Below are positions 27,078-35,685 of a DNA stretch of 64,000 bases, one piece after another; within the stretch, counting starts at the first letter, position 1, and each line of letters opens with the position of its first letter. This stretch comes from Streptococcus pluranimalium (lineage in GTDB: Bacteria; Bacillota; Bacilli; Lactobacillales; Streptococcaceae): NCBI RefSeq assembly GCF_002953735.1, contig NZ_CP025536.1, forward strand, positions 130,001 to 194,000, in the 5' to 3' direction. The notes beneath the pieces were generated by a model. The model was given only the letters and a program-made list of their open reading frames with translations, did no database searches and was not told the DNA's origin. A program made the translations under genes and the position numbers.

Positions 27078-27818
27078 ATGATACCATATGAAAGACAACA
27101 AAAAATATTAGGACTATTAAAAGATACGGAATTAATCAAATTTGAAGAGATTGAGGAAGTTTTTCCTAGTGTGTCTGCATCTACATTACGTCGAGATCTT
27201 AAAGAACTTCAAAAGAATAATAAAATTGAGTATTTATCCGGAGGAGCAGTAAAGTTAGTTTCTGCAGTAGGAGAAATTCCTATTGCTACGCGAAATCATT
27301 TATACAGTGCCCAAAAAGAAAAAATTGCAAATATAGCTGTTAATTACATCCAAGATGGAGATATTATTTATTTGGATTCGGGATCAACTTGCTCAGCACT
27401 TTTTAAAAAAATTGTTGATAAAAGGATTACAATATATACTACAAATACAGATATTTTTGGTATTACTGGTGATATTTCTGCTGAAATTATTACTCTTGGT
27501 GGGCAATATAATCCTATTAATTCATCTGTTAGCGGCCCTTTAACAGAGATTAATTTGAAAAATATTTATTTTAATAAAGCCTTTCTTGGTGTTAATGGTA
27601 TAGATGAAAAGTACGGGGTAACAACTCCGACACTCGCTGAAGCAAATAAAAAGAGTATAGTGCGAGAGCATTCAGACAATACTTATCTTCTTTGCGATAG
27701 TACAAAATTTCATAACCTTTCAAATGTAAAAGTTTTTAATTTAAAAGATGTTGTGGTTATTTCAGATAAAAATGATGAGACATTAGGGAAAATAGTAACT
27801 TTGATTTCAAAAGAGTAA
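27078..27818 (+). CDS. DeoR-family sugar regulator
   Basis: 246 residues. N-terminal DeoR helix-turn-helix (RQQKILGLLKDTELIKFEEI...SASTLRRDLKEL), then the sugar-phosphate-binding domain (YLDSGSTCSALF, later LCDSTKFH). Such proteins usually repress a sugar operon until its phosphorylated intermediate binds. It is placed inside the cassette, 72 bases after the PTS gene, so it probably regulates these genes. Operator not identified. Confidence 0.88.
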   Translation: MIPYERQQKILGLLKDTELIKFEEIEEVFPSVSASTLRRDLKELQKNNKIEYLSGGAVKLVSAVGEIPIATRNHLYSAQKEKIANIAVNYIQDGDIIYLDSGSTCSALFKKIVDKRITIYTTNTDIFGITGDISAEIITLGGQYNPINSSVSGPLTEINLKNIYFNKAFLGVNGIDEKYGVTTPTLAEANKKSIVREHSDNTYLLCDSTKFHNLSNVKVFNLKDVVVISDKNDETLGKIVTLISKE

Positions 27819-27835
27819 TTCAGACTAAAGGATTT

Positions 27836-27869
27836 AAGTAGTTCTAGTTAAACTAGGACTACTTATTTT
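27836..27869 (+). terminator. Intra-cassette hairpin (attenuator-like)
   Basis: 14-bp arms (27836-27849 and 27851-27864) with one G-U and a one-base centre, then ATTTTAATTT. The weak U-tract suggests partial termination between the regulator and the two enzyme genes. Confidence 0.5.
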
Positions 27870-27883
27870 AATTTGGAGGAAAT

Positions 27884-28534
27884 ATGAAGAAAATTTTAGC
27901 GCCAAGTATGATGTGTGCAAATTTTGGGAATTTAGAAAAAGAAATAAAAAAATTAGATTCTGCAGGAGTTGATATGTATCATTGTGATATTATGGATGGT
28001 TCTTTTGTACCTAACATGACAATGGGAATTAATGATATAAAGATTGTACGGAAATATACAGATAAACTAGTTGATTGCCATCTAATGATTGAAAACCCTG
28101 CTGAAAAAGTTGATTGGTTTATTGATGCTGGAGCAGATCTTATTTATATCCATCCGGAAAGTGAGCGTTATATTGTAAAAACGTTAGGTCATATAAAAGA
28201 AAGAGGGAAACTAACCGGGCTAGCGATTAATCCTGATACAAGTATTGAAACGATCCATGAGATGTTGGAATTAGTTGACTATGTGTTAGTAATGACTGTC
28301 AATCCCGGATTCGCTGGTCAACAATTTATTGATTTTACAAAAAAGAAAATTATAAAACTTGTAGAGCTCAAAAGACATTTTGGATATAAAATAATGATAG
28401 ATGGGTCTTGTAGTCCATCAATAATTGAAGAACTTAGCAGACTTGGTGCGGATGGATTTATTTTGGGCACAAGTGCGCTTTTCGATAAGGATAAGTCGTA
28501 TGATACTATAATAGAGGAGTTAAGAGCATTATGA
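27884..28534 (+). CDS. alsE: D-allulose-6-phosphate 3-epimerase (AlsE-like)
   Basis: 216-residue member of the ribulose-phosphate 3-epimerase fold. Three signatures differ from Rpe and match AlsE as I remember it: APSMMCAN at the start (Rpe APSILSAD), VNPGFAGQ (Rpe NPGFGGQ) and IDGSC...GADGFILGTSALF (Rpe VDGGI...GSAIF). AlsE converts allulose-6-P into fructose-6-P. Metal-binding residues His/Asp in YHCDIMDG and Asp in MIDGSC are intact. Overlaps the next gene by 4 bases. A second ribulose epimerase role is possible but less likely. Confidence 0.78.
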   Translation: MKKILAPSMMCANFGNLEKEIKKLDSAGVDMYHCDIMDGSFVPNMTMGINDIKIVRKYTDKLVDCHLMIENPAEKVDWFIDAGADLIYIHPESERYIVKTLGHIKERGKLTGLAINPDTSIETIHEMLELVDYVLVMTVNPGFAGQQFIDFTKKKIIKLVELKRHFGYKIMIDGSCSPSIIEELSRLGADGFILGTSALFDKDKSYDTIIEELRAL

Positions 28535-28989
28535 AAATAGGTATTGGAAATGACCACGTTGCTGTGGACTATAAAAAAGAAATTAAACTCTATATTGAAG
28601 AAAAATATGGATATGAAGTAATCAATTTTGGAACTAATAGTTTCGAACGTTTCAATTATCCAGAATCTGGTAAGGCAGTCGCTGAGGCAGTGGTAAGTGG
28701 AAAAGTGGATAAAGGAATACTAATTTGCGGAACTGGAGTGGGAATTGGTATATCTGCTAATAAGGTTCCTGGAGTTCGTTGCGTCATCTGTAGTGAGCCT
28801 TATTCGGCGAGGTTATCAAGAGAGCATAACAATACCAACGTGCTTTCATTTGGTTCTCGTGTAATAGGGATAGAACTTGCTAAAATGATAGTAGACGAAT
28901 GGTTAAGTTCTGAGTACGAAGGAGGTCGACACCAAGTTCGATTAGATATGATTGATGAAATAGAAGAGCAGAATAAACTTGTCGATTAA
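28531..28989 (+). CDS. rpiB: RpiB/LacAB-family isomerase, probable allose-6-phosphate isomerase
   Basis: 152 residues. Active-site Cys in LICGTGVGIGISANK; the conserved block SEPYSARLSREHNNTNVLSFGSRVIG and the tail EYEGGRHQVR closely follow E. coli RpiB/AlsB as remembered, an enzyme that isomerises allose-6-P and allulose-6-P as well as ribose-5-P. With AlsE this gives allose-6-P to allulose-6-P to fructose-6-P. Last gene of the cassette; no terminator is seen before ssbB. Confidence 0.82.
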   Translation: MKIGIGNDHVAVDYKKEIKLYIEEKYGYEVINFGTNSFERFNYPESGKAVAEAVVSGKVDKGILICGTGVGIGISANKVPGVRCVICSEPYSARLSREHNNTNVLSFGSRVIGIELAKMIVDEWLSSEYEGGRHQVRLDMIDEIEEQNKLVD

Positions 28990-29054
28990 TAGAAATGCTT
29001 TCAATTATATGGGTAGAATTTTTAGTTTTACAAAAGTGAAAAAACTGAGTCTTT

Positions 29055-29086
29055 CTCCTAACTTTTTCGAATAAATAGTTAGGAGG
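29055..29086 (+). promoter_or_regulatory. Cin-box inside a palindrome that covers the ssbB ribosome site
   Basis: TTCGAATA (29066-29073) differs at one base from the cin-box TACGAATA and is followed by AATAG as at comGA. It lies in the loop of an inverted repeat CTCCTAAC (29055-29062) / GTTAGGAG (29078-29085), whose right arm is the ribosome site of ssbB. Confidence 0.7.
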
Positions 29087-29093
29087 AAATCTT

Positions 29094-29486
29094 ATGTATA
29101 ATAAAACGATTTTAATTGGCCGCTTGGTGGCTACGCCTGAGATGGTGAAGACGCCTAATGATAAGTCTGTGGCACGTGTGACGGTTGCTGTCAATCGCCG
29201 CTTTAAGTCTAAGGATGGCGAGCGTGAAGCAGATTTTGTCAATGTAGTCTTTTGGGGACGTTTGGCAGAAACGCTAGCCTCTTACGGAACCAAGGGTAGT
29301 TTGATTTCATTGGATGGAGAGTTGCGAACGCGCTCATATGAAAAAGACGGGCAAAAACACTATATGACAGAAGTCTTAGGACAATCCTTCCAATTGCTAG
29401 AAAGTCGTGCCCAACGTGCCATGCGTGAGAATAACGTAGCAGCAGACTTAGCGGATCTAGTGCTGGAAGAAGATCTGCCTTTCTAA
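29094..29486 (+). CDS. ssbB: Competence single-stranded DNA-binding protein SsbB
   Basis: 130-residue OB-fold SSB (MYNKTILIGRLVATPEM, VNVVFWGRLAE). Shorter than the essential SsbA because the Gly/Gln-rich linker is lost, leaving the acidic tip EEDLPF. In competent streptococci SsbB coats and stores imported single strands. Late-competence expression is supported by the cin-box at 29066. Outside the insertion its neighbour would be ytpR. Confidence 0.93.
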   Translation: MYNKTILIGRLVATPEMVKTPNDKSVARVTVAVNRRFKSKDGEREADFVNVVFWGRLAETLASYGTKGSLISLDGELRTRSYEKDGQKHYMTEVLGQSFQLLESRAQRAMRENNVAADLADLVLEEDLPF

Positions 29487-29531
29487 TGTCTTAGTGGCTT
29501 CCATAACCTTATTTCTTAACTCGGAAGCAAT

Positions 29532-29558
29532 GATCGCATGTTCATGCGGTCTTTTTTT
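29532..29558 (+). terminator. ssbB terminator
   Basis: GATCGCATG / CATGCGGTC stem (one G-U), 2-base centre, then a run of Ts. Confidence 0.88.
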
Positions 29559-29611
29559 TATGACAATAAATCCCACTTTTTATGAATGAGTTGAGGATAA
29601 TATTAAATGAT

Positions 29612-29637
29612 AAATGTCACAAGTTTTTGTGACATTT
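29612..29637 (+). promoter_or_regulatory. Operator-like dyad upstream of fruA
   Basis: Perfect 11-bp inverted repeat, AAATGTCACAA (29612-29622) and TTGTGACATTT (29627-29637). Its core, ATGTCA-N10-TGACAT, occurs with identical spacing upstream of levD (39143-39164). Probable binding site of the LevS response regulator. Confidence 0.65.
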
Positions 29638-29675
29638 GCAAATTGATTTTAAATAGCAACTTGATAAACTCATAT

Positions 29676-29691
29676 ATGTAAGCGCGCACAA
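29676..29691 (+). promoter_or_regulatory. cre site (CcpA) upstream of fruA
   Basis: ATGTAAGCGCGCACAA matches the cre consensus WTGNAARCGNWWWCAW at 14 of 16 positions. It lies just upstream of a likely -10 (TGATATATT, 29715-29723), as expected for glucose repression of a fructanase. Confidence 0.65.
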
Positions 29692-29747
29692 AAGATAAAA
29701 GAAACTTAGCTTCGTGATATATTACATAAACAACAAGGAGAAAGATA

Positions 29748-32700
29748 ATGGCGATCAAGGAAGAAACAACATGCAAGAATTGGTTTATGAAGAAAAGTGG
29801 AAAAAATTGGATTTATGGTTGCACGACCCTAGTTGCAACAACTCTTGTGTTAGCGGCTCCTTCTGTTTTAGCGGAGGAAACTATTGATGACGCGACGCAG
29901 ATGACTGAGCAGACAAATACAGAATCAGATATAAATTCAGCTGAACCAAATCCTCTAGTAGCTGAGGTGAGTCCTACTTCACTTATAAACAGTAGCGATG
30001 GAGAAGCAGTTGCACTAGATGAGACACCAGCATCGTCTACTCCATCGGTTTCAGGAGATACGCCAGACCTAGTAATAGATAGTCCTAGTGAGTTACAGAC
30101 TAATCCAACTAAGACTTCCATCGCAAATAATAATAGCGAATATTCAACTGCATCAGATGACTCTATTACTGAGACACCAGCATCGTCTTCATTTGATGTT
30201 CCGAAGTTGGATCAAGAAACGAGTCTTGACAATTCGGAGTCGTGGATAACTGTATCAAATATAGAAACACCTCTCGAAATAAGCACTCGTTCTGTATCAA
30301 ATCCTCTAGAAACAGGTTATCAAACCAACCTGGAAAATCTAACACCTGTTAGTGGTATATGGGAAGAAAGATCAGATGGCTTATATAGTAATGCTGTTGG
30401 GAAGGGTGATAATTTCTTACAGACGACCTCATTTGGGAAAAATTTTACATTTGAGACTGATGTAACTTTTTTGCAAAATGTAGGGGCAGCTTCTCTAATT
30501 TTCCGATCTAATAATGATATGGAACATTTGAGCAACTATACAGTCAACCTAGATGCGAATAGTCATAAAGCTGAACTATGGCGGTGGGGCGAAACGAATT
30601 TAACAGATGAGAAGGAAGTACCGTCAGCACCGGATAATAAATATCATCTAAAAGTTACAGCAGTGAATGGTTGGTTGTCATACTATGTTAATGGTGTTTT
30701 GGTTGCTAATTTAGGTGATCACATTTTACAATATGATGATAGAGGACAAAATACCTATATTCCTTCTGGTTATTTTGGGTTGCTCAATTGGAACGGTGAA
30801 ATGATTTTTCAAAACACCTATTACACTGAGTTAGATGATACAGATGTTCCTCTAATTTTAGATATAGCGGTGACCTCGGAAAGTGGGGAGGTGGAGAAAA
30901 AAGGTCAGTTTTTCCCGGAAGAGCCTACTCATATTCAATATGCTAGCAATGAAGCTGATACTATCAACTTAAACTTCACTCTTAAAAATAATAATCAGAT
31001 CAAAATTATTGATGCTATGGGCAAAGTTTATAGCCCTCAAGATGCTATACCAATTGAGGTAGGTAGAAATGACTTGATAATTGAAAGTACCGTTATTGGC
31101 GCATCTGGCGAACCAGTTACCTTAATCTATAGATTGAACGTTCACCGTAGACAGGTTGATGGGATCTATTATAATGAACCATACCGCGATCAATACCATT
31201 ATTCAATCAAGGATGGTTGGGGCAATGATTTGAATGGTTTGGTTTACTATAAAGGTACCTACCATATGTTCCACCAATTTTATGATGATAATAATTGGGG
31301 ACCAATGCACTGGGCCCATATGACAAGTAAGGATTTAATCACTTGGGAAGAGCAGCCGATTGCCTTATACCCAGATGCCAATGGGACAATGTTCTCGGGC
31401 TGTATTGTTGTAGATGATAAAAACACCTCTGGTTTGTTTGATAGTCCAGAAGGAGGTCTTGTCGCAATAATCACTGTAAATGGCGAGGGACAGCGTATCA
31501 AATTAGCTTATAGTAATGATGAAGGTAAAACTTGGAATAAAGTAGATAAGATAGCGGTTGATTGGTCTGAGGATCCTTTAGATAACAGAGATTTCCGTGA
31601 TCCAAAAGTCTTTCGATGGGAAGATAAATGGTTTATGGTTATTGCTGGTGGACCATTACGTATTTACTCATCTGATAATTTAAGAGATTGGACTGTGGAA
31701 AGCACTTATACTGATCTTCACACTGAGTGTCCAGATCTTTATCCTTTGCAAGCTGACGATGGTAGTTTGAAGTGGGTTTTATCACGTGGTGGACGATACT
31801 ACAAGGTAGGTAACTTCACTCCAGTAGATGGGAAATGGACTTTTGTTCCTGATGTTGAGTATCAAGACCGCGATGAGGTTATGAACTTCGGTAAGGACTC
31901 CTATGCTGCGATGACCTATTATATCCAAAGTTTTGGAACCTCTGACAATCCTACTATTCCAGAGCTAATCGAAGGCAACTGGATGAATACTTGGGATTAT
32001 TGTCGTATTGTTGGAACAACTTTAGACCAAGAATTTAACGGCACCTATAACCTCAATTTGAAACTAGGTTTAGTCAAAGATGGAGATGTATATCGTTTGA
32101 CGCAAACTCCAATTGATGCTTATACTTCTCTTCGTAACATAGATCAGGCTTTGCATTTCGAAAATGTTGAAGTTAGTGAAACTAACACTTTGCTTGATGG
32201 TTTTGAAAGTGACAGTTATGAAATTGTCTCAACTTTTAGTCCGAAAGAAGGAACGAAAAAAGTTGGATTTGATGTTCGTGTTGGTGATGGTGAATTAACT
32301 AGAATTGTCTATGATCTTGAAACGGAAATATTATCGATTGATCGTAGTCAATCTGGGGTTATTTTAAATAGTAGCTTTGCAGAAGTTAATCAGCAAGCTG
32401 TTAGGAAAAATGCCGATGGTAGTATTGATCTTCATCTCTTTGTTGACCGAGCAAGTGTAGAAGTTTTTGCTAAAGGTAATACCGTTGCTGGAGCTAATCA
32501 AATTTTCCCCGCTCCGGATAGTCTAGCGGCTAAAGTATTTGTTGAAGGTGAGAGTACTAATGCAGATATTGCTATTTACCCACTGAAAACCATTTGGAAA
32601 GATAAAGTCACTCCTACAGAACCTGTGGCTATAAGTTCTACAACTCCAGAATATAATCGCATAAATGTAGGCGATCAACTTGATTTATCAGCATATTTAG

Positions 32701-33716
32701 TTCCGTTTACTAAGGGAGGAGAATTGGTATGGAAGCTAGATAATGCAGATATTGCGTCCTTAGATGTAAATGGTAACAGGGCTCAGTTGACAAGTCTTGC
32801 TAAAGGAAAAGTTACAATTACCGTTAGCTCCAAAGAAAATCCTGACTTGGTTAAAAAAATAGTAGTTGATAATCTTGAAAACAACTTCAATACAAATTTT
32901 AAAGACTTGAGAGCTTTGTCTGGAGATTGGTTGGTTGACGATGAAACATTATTTGTTGAAAATCGAGGCTCCAACGATATCTATATGTCAGGAGAAAAAG
33001 TCACTAGTCCTACCTATGCTTTGTCAGCAGATATTAAGTTTGAACGTGGATTAGTTAATCTTTTCTTTGCTTCAGAGAAGGTTGATCCAGCTCAAGCTTA
33101 CTCTATCCAGCTTGGAAGCGATAATAAAATTAGACTTTTCCGATTCTATGGAGATACTATAGCAGAGAGTTCTATTCCAGTAATTCTTAATGATAATACC
33201 TATCATCGTGTAACAGTGATGAAAGGTGAGGCCAGTGTAGAAGTTATTATAGATGGTGTGTCTTATCTAAACTATCAATTTGATGATGTAGAGCCATACT
33301 TTACAGATGCTTATGTTGGAATAGGCATTTGGGATGGTGCAATGGAAGTACAGAATTTATGGCTTACGCTCCCAGAAAAAAGTTCGCCAGAGATTGTTAC
33401 ACCAGATAAGGTAGAAGTAGACATTCCAGAAGGAGAGAACACTGATGAAGAAGAATCAAGGATAATCTCTGTAGTTGATAGTAATCGAGCAAATTCAGCG
33501 TCATCATCTAATTTGACAATAGGAAAATTGAAAATTAGAAACCTCAGCACAGCAAAGGAGAATAATCTATTAGCTTCGGAAAGAAGTTTGCCAAAATCGA
33601 CTCACGAAACTAAGTTACCTGAGACATCGTCTAAAAATAATAATTTATTGATAGCTCTAGGACTTTCTTTACTTGGTCTTGTAGGATTTGATATTCGTAA
33701 AAAGAAAAATCTCTAA
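29748..33716 (+). CDS. fruA: Cell-wall-anchored fructanase (GH32), FruA
   Basis: 1322 residues. KxYKxGKxW-like signal peptide (cut near residue 42), a Ser/Thr/Pro-rich linker to about 190 with two ETPASS repeats, a beta-sandwich module (about 195-345), a Cadherin/Ig-like part, the GH32 catalytic domain with WGNDLNG (nucleophile Asp494), FRDPKVF (Asp618) and ECPDLYP (acid/base Glu660), a GH32 C-terminal sandwich, an Ig-like module (about 950-1040), a second sandwich module (1045-1215) and an LPETS sorting signal at 1290. It splits inulin, levan and sucrose outside the cell and releases fructose. ATG follows AAGGAG. The lev sensor and PTS genes downstream fit its product. Confidence 0.93.
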   Translation: MAIKEETTCKNWFMKKSGKNWIYGCTTLVATTLVLAAPSVLAEETIDDATQMTEQTNTESDINSAEPNPLVAEVSPTSLINSSDGEAVALDETPASSTPSVSGDTPDLVIDSPSELQTNPTKTSIANNNSEYSTASDDSITETPASSSFDVPKLDQETSLDNSESWITVSNIETPLEISTRSVSNPLETGYQTNLENLTPVSGIWEERSDGLYSNAVGKGDNFLQTTSFGKNFTFETDVTFLQNVGAASLIFRSNNDMEHLSNYTVNLDANSHKAELWRWGETNLTDEKEVPSAPDNKYHLKVTAVNGWLSYYVNGVLVANLGDHILQYDDRGQNTYIPSGYFGLLNWNGEMIFQNTYYTELDDTDVPLILDIAVTSESGEVEKKGQFFPEEPTHIQYASNEADTINLNFTLKNNNQIKIIDAMGKVYSPQDAIPIEVGRNDLIIESTVIGASGEPVTLIYRLNVHRRQVDGIYYNEPYRDQYHYSIKDGWGNDLNGLVYYKGTYHMFHQFYDDNNWGPMHWAHMTSKDLITWEEQPIALYPDANGTMFSGCIVVDDKNTSGLFDSPEGGLVAIITVNGEGQRIKLAYSNDEGKTWNKVDKIAVDWSEDPLDNRDFRDPKVFRWEDKWFMVIAGGPLRIYSSDNLRDWTVESTYTDLHTECPDLYPLQADDGSLKWVLSRGGRYYKVGNFTPVDGKWTFVPDVEYQDRDEVMNFGKDSYAAMTYYIQSFGTSDNPTIPELIEGNWMNTWDYCRIVGTTLDQEFNGTYNLNLKLGLVKDGDVYRLTQTPIDAYTSLRNIDQALHFENVEVSETNTLLDGFESDSYEIVSTFSPKEGTKKVGFDVRVGDGELTRIVYDLETEILSIDRSQSGVILNSSFAEVNQQAVRKNADGSIDLHLFVDRASVEVFAKGNTVAGANQIFPAPDSLAAKVFVEGESTNADIAIYPLKTIWKDKVTPTEPVAISSTTPEYNRINVGDQLDLSAYLVPFTKGGELVWKLDNADIASLDVNGNRAQLTSLAKGKVTITVSSKENPDLVKKIVVDNLENNFNTNFKDLRALSGDWLVDDETLFVENRGSNDIYMSGEKVTSPTYALSADIKFERGLVNLFFASEKVDPAQAYSIQLGSDNKIRLFRFYGDTIAESSIPVILNDNTYHRVTVMKGEASVEVIIDGVSYLNYQFDDVEPYFTDAYVGIGIWDGAMEVQNLWLTLPEKSSPEIVTPDKVEVDIPEGENTDEEESRIISVVDSNRANSASSSNLTIGKLKIRNLSTAKENNLLASERSLPKSTHETKLPETSSKNNNLLIALGLSLLGLVGFDIRKKKNL

Positions 33717-33804
33717 GACATGCGTTATATGATATGGCACATAGTGGGAGTACAAGTCTCACAGTGTCTTATCTTTTTAATGATGAAAGCGATTGCTTTG
33801 TTTA

Positions 33805-33813
33805 TGTTATAAT
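33805..33813 (+). promoter_or_regulatory. Extended -10 upstream of the HAD gene
   Basis: TGTTATAAT about 34 bases before the start. No strong terminator is seen between fruA and this promoter. Confidence 0.5.
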
Positions 33814-33846
33814 AGGCTCAGTGATTAGAAATTGAGGAGGTTCTGC

Positions 33847-34650
33847 ATGGTTAGTGTTATTTTTAGTGATGTTGATGGCACCTTAATTAACGATGACTTA
33901 GAGGTGACGCCTCGGACGCGAAAGGTTTTGTCGGTAGCGGTAGATGAGGGAATTCTATTTGTGCCTGTTTCGGCTAGAATGCCTGAGGCGATTAAACCGA
34001 TTATTGCGGATTTTTTGCCCAAAACACCAATTATTTCTTACAATGGAGCTTTTATTCAAGATGAAAATGGTCATAAAATCAACTCCTCGCCGATGCCTGT
34101 GGCAGTTGGAGTAGCGATTTGCCGTTATTTAGAAAACAAGCATCCAAAGGTTGCATGGAATGTATACAGTGGTGAGGAGTGGCTATCTCAAAATCGGGAA
34201 AATAAATGGATCAAACGTGAGGAAGAAGTGGTAGCTATCGCTTCACAAGAGGCTGATATCACAAAGATCTCAGAACTGTCTGAGATTCATAAGTTACTAT
34301 TGATGGGTGATCCTGAGGAGATTTTAACTGTGGAAGCAATTTTAAAAGAAGCTTATCCAGAACTATCTATTGCCAAGTCTTACCCCTATTATTTAGAAAT
34401 CATGGCTTCAGGAATCCAAAAGGGGAGTGCGATTCTGCGGTTGCTTGATTATTATGGAATTGATGTGACAGAGACCCTTGCTTTTGGTGATAACTACAAT
34501 GATCTGGACATGCTAGAAACTGTTGGCCAAGGCTATGTGATGGCTAATGGCCCTGAAGCAGTTCGCCAAAAAATAGGCAAGGTAACCTCGGATAATAATA
34601 GCGATGGGATTGCAGAGGTCCTAGAGGAGTTACTGTTTTCACAAAAATAG
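33847..34650 (+). CDS. Cof-type HAD-IIB phosphatase
   Basis: 267-residue haloacid dehalogenase hydrolase with the nucleophile motif DVDGTLI at the N-terminus, a Cof cap domain, and the C-terminal KGSAILRLL...FGDNYNDLDML metal-binding motif. Probably dephosphorylates sugar phosphates or a vitamin phosphate. The start at 33847 follows GAGGAGG at spacing 6; a longer frame from 33832 would read through the ribosome site. Lying between fruA and levQ, it may relieve sugar-phosphate stress, which is inference only. Confidence 0.85.
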   Translation: MVSVIFSDVDGTLINDDLEVTPRTRKVLSVAVDEGILFVPVSARMPEAIKPIIADFLPKTPIISYNGAFIQDENGHKINSSPMPVAVGVAICRYLENKHPKVAWNVYSGEEWLSQNRENKWIKREEEVVAIASQEADITKISELSEIHKLLLMGDPEEILTVEAILKEAYPELSIAKSYPYYLEIMASGIQKGSAILRLLDYYGIDVTETLAFGDNYNDLDMLETVGQGYVMANGPEAVRQKIGKVTSDNNSDGIAEVLEELLFSQK

Positions 34651-34654
34651 GCTT

Positions 34655-34681
34655 TTGACGGAGTGATAAAAATGATATAAT
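34655..34681 (+). promoter_or_regulatory. levQRST promoter
   Basis: TTGACG (34655-34660), 15-bp spacer, TATAAT (34676-34681) preceded by TGA. Confidence 0.5.
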
Positions 34682-34719
34682 CGTCACAAATGCTATCGTA
34701 GGACAATGATCGGAGAAGT

Positions 34720-35685
34720 ATGCACTCAATTAAAACGATTTTAGGGTTTTTGTTAACCTTGATGGTTCTGGTTTTAACCACGGTTGTTTATGTGAATCAA
34801 AAAATAGATAAGGTCATGGATAGTCGTTTGAAAGTGGGGACAACTTATATGACCATGAATAATCCCTTTTATCAGATTATCAATGCTGAAATTGAAAAAG
34901 TGATTACTGAAAAAGGGGGAACCGTCTATACGCGAGATCCTGCTTTGAATAGTCAAAAGCAAGTAGAACAAATCCAATACTTCATCGATCATAGTATGGA
35001 TGTGATCATCTTAAATCCAGTTAAAAGCGATGATCCAGCGACACATCGGATGGTGAAAAAGGCAGAGAAATCTGGGATAAAGGTCATTGTCGTAGACAGT
35101 CAACTTTCTAGTAGTGTTAAGACAACGTCAACCATTGTTTCGGATAATTACCAAGCTGGTGTGCTCCTTGCAGAGAATCTTCTGTCCAAGCGTGACAATG
35201 CTAAGATCCTTTTATTGGAGCATCGTGATGCCGTTTCAGGAAATCAGCGCATTCAAGGTTTTGTTGATAGGATTTCTAAGGATGCTCATTACCATATTGT
35301 TGGACGAGAAGAGAGTCTTGGTCAAACAGAGGTAGCTATGCCAGCTGTGGAGAGTTTTTTGAACGACTCTCAGTCCTTTGACGTGGTCATGGCTCTCAAT
35401 GATCTGGCAGCGATTGGAGCTGTAGCGGCTTTGGATAAACATGATGTTAAAGAGTCGGTTTTAGTCTATGGTGTTGATGGGTCTCCTGATATGAAAAGTC
35501 TGTTAGATACCACTGATTCGGTGGCAGCAACGGTGGCTCAGTCTCCGATCACTATGGGTCATCAAGCAGCTCGCCTATCTCTTAGAGCTGCTAAAGGAAA
35601 AGCTGTCCCTTCTAAGGTGGTGGTACCGGTGGAGTTGATTACCAAAAATAACATAGATCGTTATGATCTCAAGGGGTGGCAATAG
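34720..35685 (+). CDS. levQ: Membrane-anchored sugar-binding sensor LevQ
   Basis: 321 residues: one N-terminal membrane anchor (LGFLLTLMVLVLTTVVYV) and a type I periplasmic-binding domain of the RbsB kind (KVGTTYMTMNNPFYQIINAEIEK). No lipobox. In S. mutans LevQ and LevT flank the LevR/LevS pair and are proposed to bind fructan-derived sugar and pass the signal to the kinase; order and lengths here match that four-component system. Its stop codon overlaps the likely levR start (TAGTG). Confidence 0.85.
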   Translation: MHSIKTILGFLLTLMVLVLTTVVYVNQKIDKVMDSRLKVGTTYMTMNNPFYQIINAEIEKVITEKGGTVYTRDPALNSQKQVEQIQYFIDHSMDVIILNPVKSDDPATHRMVKKAEKSGIKVIVVDSQLSSSVKTTSTIVSDNYQAGVLLAENLLSKRDNAKILLLEHRDAVSGNQRIQGFVDRISKDAHYHIVGREESLGQTEVAMPAVESFLNDSQSFDVVMALNDLAAIGAVAALDKHDVKESVLVYGVDGSPDMKSLLDTTDSVAATVAQSPITMGHQAARLSLRAAKGKAVPSKVVVPVELITKNNIDRYDLKGWQ

